A stretch of DNA of 7,486 nt from an uncultured Lachnospiraceae bacterium (GTDB taxonomy: Bacteria; Bacillota; Clostridia; Lachnospirales; Lachnospiraceae), in contig CAJUKA010000160.1 of the NCBI GenBank assembly GCA_910586585.1, positions 1 through 7,486 of the forward strand, in the 5' to 3' direction. The notes under the pieces are model-generated. The model saw nothing but the letters and a program-made list of their open reading frames with translations. It was not told the origin of the DNA and made no database searches. Every line of letters begins with the position of its first letter. The first letter of the stretch is position 1. Positions 1-4,423 of the stretch are shown in pieces. The translations under genes and the position numbers were made by a program.

Positions 1-225
1 CAATTTTGCGCAAATGATTTCTTCCGCCTGCGCCTTACAGTTATTTGCCAGCCCCGTCAAATCCAGCTTTACCACATACCCATGCATGTATTCAAAGGAT
101 ATTTCCCTTTGCCGCCGCTTGTCCCTGTCACGCCATGCGTTGATAGCTGCATAATGTATGACTACTCTGCAAAAAGCGTTAAATGTGTATTCGATATGCT
201 CCTTGTATGCTTCTGTGCAAGTCAT
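1..225 (-). pseudogene. N-terminal fragment of a conjugative-transposon sigma-70-like factor, fused to another sequence (runs off the left edge)
   Basis: Reading from an ATG at 225, the frame is open for 75 codons to the window edge. The start is supported by AAAGGGG about 8 bases upstream. Residues 1-46 (MTCTEAYKEHIEYTFNAFCR..., then WRDRDKRRQREISFEY) match, from memory, the N-terminus of the small sigma-70-family factors carried by Tn916-like elements of Clostridia. In that family REISFEY is followed by region 2/linker sequence. Here it turns into HGYVVKLDLTGLANNCKAQAEEII, which does not fit. This tail resembles the C-terminal end of transposon protein TnpV (GLMNxCKAQAEEI-like), but that match is tentative. 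I infer a deletion or recombination fusion, so sigma activity is unlikely. Because the 3' end lies outside the window, an intact divergent family member cannot be excluded. Confidence 0.6.
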
Positions 226-233
226 AGGCGATT

Positions 234-249
234 CCCCTTTCTCCCACAT
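234..249 (-). repeat. Sigma-gene leader, copy 1 (direct repeat with 4379-4394)
   Basis: The 16 bases ATGTGGGAGAAAGGGG (minus strand) recur exactly at 4379-4394 in the same orientation. The next 25 bases outward are also similar (about 18 of 25 by eye). The repeat contains the ribosome binding site of the sigma-like gene starting at 225. It shows that two related element leaders lie about 4.1 kb apart. Confidence 0.75.
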
Positions 250-319
250 GGGGCGATACATAGTTGATAGTTAGGATAATGGTTAAGTGCGTCAATAGTT
301 TTTGGCTTGCCTAACTTCC

Positions 320-517
320 CTATTCTTCAACAGTAAAAACTTCCTCGATTGAAACATGAAATACCTTTGCAATATTCCATGCCAAAACCAATGATGGATT
401 ATATTTACCCTTTTCAAGATTTCCAATCGTTTCCCTGCGAACTCCAACCAAATTTGCTAAATCTTCCTGTTTCATATCAAATCTTGCTCTATATTCTTTT
501 ATCCTGTTCTTAATCAT
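320..517 (-). CDS. XRE-family helix-turn-helix repressor
   Basis: A 65-residue single-domain DNA-binding protein of the Cro/CI (HTH_3) type. The helix-turn-helix is clear: KQEDLANLVGVRRETIGNLEKGK, followed by the usual YNPSLVLAWNIAKVF and the C-terminal VSIEEVF. I chose the ATG at 517 because GAGGGTGA lies 8 bases before it. An in-frame ATG at 526 almost touches that ribosome binding site. The gene overlaps the 3' end of the DUF3796 gene by 8 bases, so the two are probably translationally coupled. Short regulators of this type commonly sit beside DUF3796 membrane proteins. An inverted repeat over the operon's -10 box (885-917) is a natural candidate for its operator, which is inference. The product probably represses its own operon and perhaps other genes. 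Confidence 0.9.
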   Translation of the reverse strand: MIKNRIKEYRARFDMKQEDLANLVGVRRETIGNLEKGKYNPSLVLAWNIAKVFHVSIEEVFTVEE

Positions 518-860
518 TTTTTGCATTCACCCTCTCTCTAATTTCTAAAACAAAGGTAGAAAAAGCAGATATCGCTATTGAAATACCAAATCCTAATGAT
601 GTTCCGGCAGCTAAAGGATTGCTGCTCATCTTAAAATAAGACAAGGCAAATGTAGCAGCAGTTGTAATAAAAAGATTAGCAAAGAAAGCCCATGAAGCAC
701 ACTTTTTTATTGTATCAACAAACATTTCATCGGGAGTCACCCAAAAATACTCAAAAAATAGGGCAAAAGCAAAAAAAGATAGAAACAAAGGTTCACTCCC
801 AATCAATCCCCATACACCTAACAAAGAAACAAATCCGATACAACCATACCAATTTTTCAT
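510..860 (-). CDS. DUF3796-type small membrane protein
   Basis: A 116-residue integral membrane protein. The start at 860 has AAAAGGAGA about 8 bases upstream. Hydrophobic segments lie near residues 7-22 (IGFVSLLGVWGLIGS), 24-41 (LFLSFFAFALFFEYFWV), 53-74 (CASWAFFANLFITTAATFALSY) and 83-105 (AAGTSLGFGISIAISAFSTFVL), suggesting four membrane spans. The C-terminus ends in a charged tail (EIRERVNAKND). Length, topology and the adjacent XRE repressor fit DUF3796, a family without a known biochemical role. The gene is first in a two-gene operon and overlaps the XRE gene. A consensus promoter lies directly upstream. The family name is from memory of its pattern; the membrane character is directly visible. 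Confidence 0.75.
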   Translation of the reverse strand: MKNWYGCIGFVSLLGVWGLIGSEPLFLSFFAFALFFEYFWVTPDEMFVDTIKKCASWAFFANLFITTAATFALSYFKMSSNPLAAGTSLGFGISIAISAFSTFVLEIRERVNAKND

Positions 861-884
861 AATTCATTCTCCTTTTTTGTTTGT

Positions 885-938
885 GGTATATTTCGCTCTT
901 TGTGTTATAAATATACCGCGCAAGAAAACGAGTGTCAA
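885..938 (-). promoter_or_regulatory. Promoter of the DUF3796-XRE operon with an overlapping inverted-repeat operator
   Basis: On the minus strand TTGACA (938-933) and TATATT (915-910) are separated by exactly 17 bases, a near-consensus sigma-A promoter. A perfect 9-base inverted repeat, GGTATATTT / AAATATACC, has arms at 909-917 and 885-893 with 15 bases between. One arm covers the -10 box and the other lies just downstream of the expected transcription start. That is a good position for a repressor dimer or a pair of half-sites. The XRE protein of the same operon is the likely binder (inference). Confidence 0.75.
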
Positions 939-1444
939 TAACTTATAAAGAGAACTATGAGGCATGAGAGGGATTCCGTAGTAATCGGCATTGTGCTGTA
1001 ATGTGTATAACTGGTTCTCTTGCCGTCCCCTTTGTCGTGGATGGCAAAGTCGGCAATCATACCTTTGGAAACAAAAAACTCCCAGCAATAATCACGGATA
1101 AGGTCGGCGTACTGTTCCGGCGGGATTTCCCTTGGAATGGAAAGCACGAACCTCCAGGCAAGCTGGGAGTTCCATTGTTTTTCCTGTGCTTCGGCGGAGT
1201 TCCATAAAGTATTGCGGTATGCAAACTCCGGCGGCACATGGGGCGGGAGCATGATTTCTTTGTGGGTAACTTCGGTTTTATAGGGATAGTATTTTTGCTC
1301 TTGGTCGTATTCAGAGAACAGCTTCTCGCCGCTCTGGTAGGCAGCGGCAGAAACGGCAGATTCGTTCTCGCTCCGCTGGACGAAACTAATCAAAGACGCA
1401 AAGAAGGCAATGGCTGTGCCGGGTTCCTTTCTGGATGTGTTCAC
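935..1444 (-). pseudogene. MobA/MobL-family relaxase, 5' fragment
   Basis: Mobilization relaxases of this family nick the origin of transfer through a catalytic tyrosine. Residues 11-141 of this frame match the family N-terminus: AIAFFASLISFVQRS, then SAVSAAAYQSGEKLFSEYD (with the likely catalytic Tyr36), EVTHKEIMLPP, RNTLWNSAEAQEKQWNSQLA, PREIPPEQYADLIRDYC and GMIADFAIHDKGDG. The next expected motif, NPHAHI, carries the metal-binding histidines. It is absent, and the frame instead runs through 28 unrelated residues to a stop. Full-length proteins are several hundred residues, so only the first quarter remains. The listed start is a GTG at 1444. AGAAAGGA near 1421-1428 suggests the original start lay close to AIAFFA. 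The fragment ends at the edge of an inverted repeat at 948-1021. Confidence 0.85.
948..1021. repeat. 74-base segment bounded by short inverted repeats at the relaxase breakpoint
   Basis: AAGAGAAC at 948-955 and GTTCTCTT at 1014-1021 are perfect 8-base inverted repeats, 9 of 10 if extended inward. Relaxase similarity stops at base 1022, the base next to the right arm. This suggests that a small insertion or a recombination end defines the break. I saw no obvious target-site duplication, so the nature of the segment is unresolved. Confidence 0.4.
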
Positions 1445-1451
1445 CGCCCTT

Positions 1452-1577
1452 ATGTGTACGCAGCCTCAAATCCGATATGAGAAACTGTCGGAGCAGGAGC
1501 GCACGGTTTTGAAGAATGTTATGAAGAAAACTCCGACATATAAAGATTCGCCGTTGAGCAGGATGAAACGGAGATAA
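1452..1577 (+). pseudogene. 3' end of an unidentified plus-strand gene
   Basis: This plus-strand frame reads MCTQPQIRYEKLSEQERT, then VLKNVMKKTPTYKDSPLSRMKRR, and stops at 1577. The composition is protein-like: a charged amphipathic helix and a basic end. The stop codon is followed within two bases by a strong terminator hairpin, which supports real coding in this direction. The frame stays open upstream into the region antisense to the relaxase start, so the gene was probably longer and was cut when the relaxase fragment was joined to it. I do not recognise the family. It could alternatively be a short complete ORF starting at the ATG at 1452, but no good ribosome binding site precedes it. 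Confidence 0.45.
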
Positions 1578-1578
1578 G

Positions 1579-1619
1579 AAAATGCCGTTGCTGGGTTTTT
1601 GTCCATGCAACGGCATTTT
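1579..1619. terminator. Bidirectional rho-independent terminator
   Basis: The 13-base arms AAAATGCCGTTGC (1579-1591) and GCAACGGCATTTT (1607-1619) are perfectly complementary around a 15-base loop. The A/T ends supply a U-run in either direction. The hairpin lies directly after the plus-strand stop at 1577 and 60 bases past the minus-strand stop at 1680, so it can serve both convergent transcripts. Confidence 0.85.
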
Positions 1620-1679
1620 AGGTGTTTCTGATTCAATTTTTAGGCGCACAACTGGAAGTTGCGATAACATCTTTCATTG

Positions 1680-2060
1680 TCACATTGGGTCAATCGTGTG
1701 AAAGATACGTTTTACTCTGCCTTCTAAGTACAAAAATCTGAGCTGCAAACGCAAATCAACCATCTCTCCGCCAGAGGTAAGGTCATACTCTGCATCAAAG
1801 CCTTCTTCGGGGCGCTCATAAAACTTCACTTCATGATGGTACTCATATTGAGGGTGGAAATTGCAGGGAACGCCATATTCATCAAACGCATCAAAATCGT
1901 TCATGTCCAATGTACCCTGAATGCACTCCCGGATTTCCTCTGTATCGTCCCACTCCATTTCATCCACGCAGGATGGCAAATCCTCATATCTTTTTTCGTG
2001 AAGAATATGAAGAATGTCTTTTACTGTTTGAATAGCTATTTCTTTATCCTGCTCTGTCAT
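1680..2060 (-). CDS. Acidic protein of unknown function (126 aa)
   Basis: The start ATG at 2060 has a perfect AGGAGG seven bases upstream. The longer in-frame start at 2126 lies in the promoter and is rejected. The protein is small, soluble and acidic, with no signal or membrane segment. The N-terminal half (TEQDKEIAIQTVKDILHILHEKRYEDL) is an amphipathic helix. It is followed by a run rich in Asp/Glu (DEMEWDDTEEIRECIQGTLD) and a C-terminal part with beta-strand character (HHEVKFYE, MVDLRLQLRFLYLEGRVKRIFHTIDPM). The pattern of helices followed by a strand-rich region ending near an Asp-Pro recalls small orphan families such as DUF7668 or immunity-type proteins. I cannot assign it. It has its own promoter (2115-2147) and terminator (1579-1619), so it is a monocistronic, apparently intact cargo gene. 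Confidence 0.8.
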   Translation of the reverse strand: MTEQDKEIAIQTVKDILHILHEKRYEDLPSCVDEMEWDDTEEIRECIQGTLDMNDFDAFDEYGVPCNFHPQYEYHHEVKFYERPEEGFDAEYDLTSGGEMVDLRLQLRFLYLEGRVKRIFHTIDPM

Positions 2061-2114
2061 CAAAATACCTCCTCGCATAATTATCCTTAACAATTTTGAT
2101 TTGTTGATGATTCC

Positions 2115-2147
2115 ATTATACCGCAATCACTTTCCAGGGGGAATAGT
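2115..2147 (-). promoter_or_regulatory. Promoter and candidate operator of the acidic protein gene
   Basis: A perfect TATAAT lies at 2120-2115, about 55 bases before the start at 2060. No good -35 stands at 17 bases. In its place is an imperfect dyad, ACTATTCC-CCCT-GGAAAGT (2147-2129), which resembles the GC-rich dyads of activator-dependent promoters of the MerR type. Spacing does not match the classic MerR layout exactly, so the regulator is open. The -10 is confident; the operator is inference. Confidence 0.55.
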
Positions 2148-2180
2148 CTTTACAAAAAATTTATTTAACCATGATAAAAA

Positions 2181-2369
2181 TTATTCCCTTGAATCTACCC
2201 TTGTACCGTCTCCTGTGATGATAAACTGCCCTTGCTGGCATTTCACGATGATTTTATCCCCTGCGGAGAATCCGGCCTGTTCCAGCCACTTACCCTGTAA
2301 AAGAATCTGCGGCGGATCCTGCTTGTAATTGCCACATCCATAGCATACGGTCAGTTTGCGGTCGTCCAT
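2181..2369 (-). CDS. SymE-like toxin family protein
   Basis: A 62-residue protein matching the SymE family (AbrB/SpoVT-like swapped-hairpin fold). Its diagnostic core is RKLTVCYGCGNYKQDPPQILLQGKWLEQAGFSAGDKIIVKCQQGQFIIT. In Escherichia coli SymE is an SOS-induced toxin restrained by an antisense RNA; Firmicute members on mobile elements are little studied. The start at 2369 is preceded by AAGGAGG. The ATG also sits inside the last codons of the upstream frame (ending at 2351), giving a 19-base overlap typical of translational coupling. Residues PPQILLQGKWLEQAGF and GDKIIVKCQQGQ are intact and the length is normal, so it may be functional. No terminator is visible directly downstream. No antisense promoter stood out by eye. 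Confidence 0.8.
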   Translation of the reverse strand: MDDRKLTVCYGCGNYKQDPPQILLQGKWLEQAGFSAGDKIIVKCQQGQFIITGDGTRVDSRE

Positions 2370-2494
2370 CCGTCCTCCTTCCCCGTTGCCTGTCGGCATA
2401 CGATTTCAAATACATTCCCGTCCTTTGTTCTGACAGCAGCGTCAACGCAGTTGACGCTGGATTCATTCCCAACAAGCAAATGTACTCCCGTTTT
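2351..2494 (-). pseudogene. 3' end of an unidentified gene upstream of the SymE-like gene
   Basis: A minus-strand frame reads KTGVHLLVGNESSVNCVDAA, then VRTKDGNVFEIVCRQATGKEDGWTTAN, and stops at 2351, overlapping the start of the SymE-like gene. Its composition is protein-like, and the overlap (GGATGGACGACCGCAAACTGA read in two frames) is a typical operon junction. Upstream the frame meets a stop within a few codons and has no start of its own. In the other frame, relaxase similarity begins at about the same point. I infer that a deletion joined the relaxase N-terminus to the tail of this gene, in a different frame. Family not recognised. Confidence 0.45.
2437..2459. repeat. Perfect 9-base inverted repeat
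   Basis: CAGCGTCAA (2437-2445) and TTGACGCTG (2451-2459) surround a five-base loop, giving a GC-rich hairpin without a U-tract. It lies in the tail upstream of the SymE-like gene, about 70 bases before its start. It may be incidental coding sequence, a structure in the transcript or a protein site. It is not a typical terminator. Confidence 0.5.
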
Positions 2495-2664
2495 ACCAGC
2501 AGAAACTCAGCATCGGCTACCCGGCTGTCACACGCAAAGCCGGTGACGAGCCTGCCGTAATCTGTCTTTTGCGGGTTGGATACATAGTCGATAATGTCAC
2601 TGACCGCCTGGCTTTCGGTGCGGCCTTTGCCAATGTGCAGCGGCATGATGCGTGTGGTTGCCAT
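2495..2664 (-). pseudogene. Relaxase/mobilization nuclease, N-terminal fragment
   Basis: The ATG at 2664 has AGGAGG eight bases upstream. The first 56 or so residues, MATTRIMPLHIGKGRTESQA, VSDIIDYVSNPQKTDYGRLV and TGFACDSRVADAEFLLVKRE, match the start of clostridial relaxases of the 'relaxase/mobilization nuclease domain' type, which normally exceed 400 residues and carry an HxH motif further on. After about 2495 the similarity ends. The frame runs through unrelated residues to 2290, antisense and out of frame with the real genes there. This is a second relaxase family, distinct from the MobA/MobL fragment at 935-1444. It points to at least two mobilizable elements. A strong terminator lies just upstream (2682-2716), so transcription into it is doubtful. 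Confidence 0.85.
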
Positions 2665-2681
2665 GATGGAATCCTCCTCTC

Positions 2682-2716
2682 AAAAAAATAAGGACAGCTA
2701 CATGAGAGCTGTCCTT
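2682..2716 (-). terminator. Rho-independent terminator after the 2720-2942 gene
   Basis: On the minus strand AAGGACAGCT (2716-2707) and AGCTGTCCTT (2699-2690) form a perfect 10-base stem around a seven-base loop, followed by ATTTTTTT. It lies directly after the stop at 2720 and before the ribosome binding site of the relaxase fragment at 2664. Confidence 0.9.
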
Positions 2717-2719
2717 CGG

Positions 2720-2942
2720 TCAATCCGGTTTCTCGATATTTTGTTGTGCTTTTAACTCTGCTGCTTTCTTACTGTCTACAAAATGAGTTGCATACCATTT
2801 TTCTATTTCCAAGTCCCCACTTTTACTGTTCGGCAGAACGCCAACTTCCATCAGCACATCCACTGGAGCCGCATACCCCCGCCGCTTGCATTGGTGATAG
2901 ACAGCTGAATGTTGCTTTTCCAATCAGTTCTTTGTCATTCAT
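2720..2942 (-). pseudogene. Small mobile-element protein of unknown function, frameshifted near its start
   Basis: The expected start is the ATG at 2942 (MNDKELIGK...), with AAAGGA nine bases upstream and overlapping the stop of the upstream ATPase gene. Around 2915-2922 the frame must shift to reach EKQHSAVYHQCKRRGYAAPVDVLMEVGVLP, a segment I recognise from small hypothetical proteins common in Lachnospiraceae genomes (QCKxRGYAAPVDVLMDxGVL). The second frame could instead start at a TTG at 2923, but it lacks a good ribosome binding site. The last 30 residues (SGDLEIEKWYATHFVDSKKAAELKAQQNIEKPD) do not fit my memory of the family, which continues with KYEDWRFG. The 3' part may therefore also be rearranged. 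Its terminator follows at once. No biochemical role is known. Confidence 0.6.
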
Positions 2943-3894
2943 TTCCCTGTTCCTTTACAAGATACAATTTCAGATTTCTGGAACGCACTTTCTCCGGCTC
3001 TGAATACTGAACTATTCCTTCTGCCACCAATTCTTTTTATGCTTTAGACAGGGTGGAAGTTACTTTCGTATATCCAAGTTCGGACACCAGCTCCGAAGTG
3101 GAAAGATTTCCGTTTTCCGCCAAAGTATCCGCAACAAGGTCTTTCAATTCCGGCAAACTGCGGCGCTGCTTTTTCTTTGGGGCAACATCAGTTTCCGGCA
3201 TAAGAAATTTTTTATGAATGGGCAGAACCACCGTAAAATAAGTCCTGTCCTCATCTGTTTCAAATAATGGCATATCCGAGCCGTTTGCTTCCATAGCATG
3301 GAGAATTGTGGGGATTCCGGTATTGCGCCCTTCCACCAATTTCAGTTCCTTTAGAAAATCTCCAATCCGCCGGTTCCGATAGCGCCGGGAAATCAGGCGG
3401 CGGTTCATTAAATCATAATTGCTGATCGTGCGGTCCGGTCCCGGCAGGCTGGTAATTTCCATCCGTTCCGGCGTGACAGTAACCGTGACCGGTTCCCCGA
3501 TTTGATAGGACTTGTGGTAGATGGCATTGGACAGGCTTTCTTCTACTGCCGCATACGGCAGGTTAAAAATGCGTACTGCTCCTGCCTGGTTGGGAAGTTT
3601 GATTACTTTCTCTTTAATGATGTAGTTTTTAATATAGCTGAGCAAATCCCGCAGCTGGCGGTCAAGAGGACCCACAAAAATTTTTTCCGTCATTCCAATG
3701 CCGGTTGGGTCGGGCTTATCTACCACCTCAATCCGGGCATACGGAAAAAAATCATCCGGGCGCTCATGGAAGAACATCAGCCCTACATTCAACGGCCTTT
3801 TCCATTCCGAAGGCCCACCAATCAGGCGCATGGAAGCCGCATTTTCCGTAACCGGCTGGGTAGGTGAGCGTTCATACAGATCGCTCTTTACCGG
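2935..3894 (-). pseudogene. Schlafen AlbA_2/RecG-like ATP-binding protein, N-terminally truncated, with an in-frame stop
   Basis: From the ATG at 3831 a 264-residue frame carries a GHKL-type ATPase fold (HATPase_c_4 as in 'ATP-dependent DNA helicase RecG-related' proteins): the N-box PYAAVEESLSNAIYHKSY (about residues 92-109), SLPGPD (128-133), SRRYRNRRIGDFLKEL (148-163), GRNTGIPTI (168-176) and FETDEDRTYFTVVLP (190-204). A winged-helix end follows (LSTSELVSELGYTKVTSTLSKA). The family begins with an AlbA_2 (schlafen) domain of roughly 150-200 residues, which is missing. Similarity extends upstream of the ATG (KSDLYERS near 3890) until a TAA at 3895-3897. A TAA at 3037-3039 interrupts the winged helix. 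The same frame continues (KELVAEGIVQYSEPEKVRSR...) for 33 codons to TGA at 2935, overlapping the next gene by 8 bases. A functional product is unlikely. Confidence 0.8.
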
Positions 3895-3902
3895 TTAATT
3901 AA

Positions 3903-3989
3903 ATCTGATACATTGATTGGCAGTGCCATAATAACCTCTTGACAGATGTGGAACATCCCCCATTAACTTACCCCTTTATTGTATCAGAT
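3903..3989. repeat. 10-base inverted repeats around a 67-base spacer
   Basis: ATCTGATACA (3903-3912) and TGTATCAGAT (3980-3989) are perfect inverted repeats in the only gene-free stretch between the ATPase remnant and the HTH_16 gene (3895-4020). They could be ends of a tiny non-autonomous element or recombinase arm sites. I found no flanking duplication. The rest of this gap holds nothing else recognisable. Confidence 0.45.
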
Positions 3990-4020
3990 ATTCTGGCAAA
4001 AGCAAGGGATACGAAAAAGA

Positions 4021-4239
4021 TCAAATTAGGAAGTGCTGAAAATGGTCAATCAACTGTAACAGGGCGGCGATAAGCCGCCGTTTGATATTTTCCTCGGTGT
4101 CCTTGTTGACCTGTCCGTTTTCAAGGGAAGCAAGCCGGATTCGCTTGCCGTAATGCCGTAAAACCTCGTCAATGGCTTCCGGCTCTCCGCTGGTGGCTTT
4201 CACAATAGTTTCATACGGTACAAGTTTAGGATTCCTCAT
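4021..4239 (-). CDS. HTH_16-type helix-turn-helix protein of a Tn916-like element
   Basis: A 72-residue protein beginning MRNPKLVPYETIVKATSGEPEAIDEVLRHYGKRIRLASLENGQVNKDTEENIKRRLIAALLQL, the pattern of the HTH_16 domain found downstream of the sigma-70-like gene in Tn916-type conjugative elements. There it is thought to act in element regulation. The start at 4239 is chosen because the protein family begins here and because this ATG overlaps the stop of the sigma remnant (4226), the usual coupled arrangement. A longer in-frame start at 4413 reads through the sigma sequence in the wrong frame and is rejected. The last 10 residues (IDHFQHFLI) depart from the family's usual KFRF-like end, so the 3' end may have been replaced at a junction near 4045. 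With its partner gene broken, function is doubtful. Confidence 0.7.
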   Translation of the reverse strand: MRNPKLVPYETIVKATSGEPEAIDEVLRHYGKRIRLASLENGQVNKDTEENIKRRLIAALLQLIDHFQHFLI

Positions 4240-4381
4240 GGAAAAGCACCTCCATTTCTTCATGCAACATTTGTAAAGCACTGTGTATGTGATGCCATGC
4301 CGTACTCCGGCAGCGTCCGTATAGTTCCCCGATTTCCTGTTGTGCGTAACGCCCGAAAAAGTAAAGGTAGATGATTTCCCC
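4226..4381 (-). pseudogene. Sigma-70-like factor, region 4 remnant
   Basis: In the frame ending with TAA at 4226, the minus strand encodes GEIIYLYFFGRYAQQEIGEL, then YGRCRSTAWHHIHSALQMLHEEMEVLFHEES. This is the sigma region-4 helix-turn-helix of transposon sigma factors (E-IIYLYFFGRYxQQEIGELYGR). No start is in frame. The conserved leader with its ribosome binding site (4379-4394) abuts the region-4 codons directly, so the first two thirds of the gene are deleted. The junction falls in GGGGGAAATC, where leader and gene share GGGGAA. The end overlaps the HTH_16 start, as in intact elements. Confidence 0.8.
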
Positions 4382-4394
4382 CTTTCTCCCACAT
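4379..4394 (-). repeat. Sigma-gene leader, copy 2 (direct repeat with 234-249)
   Basis: An exact 16-base copy of the leader at 234-249. Here it is fused to the sigma region-4 codons rather than to the gene's normal start. Confidence 0.75.
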
Positions 4395-4423
4395 AGAGCG
4401 TTGCATGGTTCATGGTTATGTTT

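Noticed and set aside
284..291. TAAGTGCG, identical to the core of RSF1010-type nick sites
   Set aside because: It lies in an intergenic spot with no adjacent relaxase start or inverted repeat, and an eight-base match is expected by chance about once in four windows this size.
864..1088. Minus-strand 74-codon frame across the DUF3796 promoter
   Set aside because: It reads through the promoter and operator and overlaps the relaxase fragment in another frame; composition is not protein-like.
1238..1480. Plus-strand 80-codon frame antisense to the relaxase
   Set aside because: It is the shadow of the relaxase coding strand, with no ribosome binding site or family resemblance.
2129..2147. A classic MerR-regulated promoter
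   Set aside because: The dyad resembles one, but the distance to TATAAT does not give the 19-20 base spacer of that class, so only a generic operator is proposed.
2290..2494. C-terminal continuation of the relaxase frame
   Set aside because: The residues are unrelated to relaxases and the region codes in other frames for the SymE-like gene and its upstream tail.
4240..4413. N-terminal extension of the HTH_16 frame (MNHATLYVGERGKSSTFTF...)
   Set aside because: The same bases in another frame clearly encode sigma region 4, and the family starts at MRNPKLVPYE.
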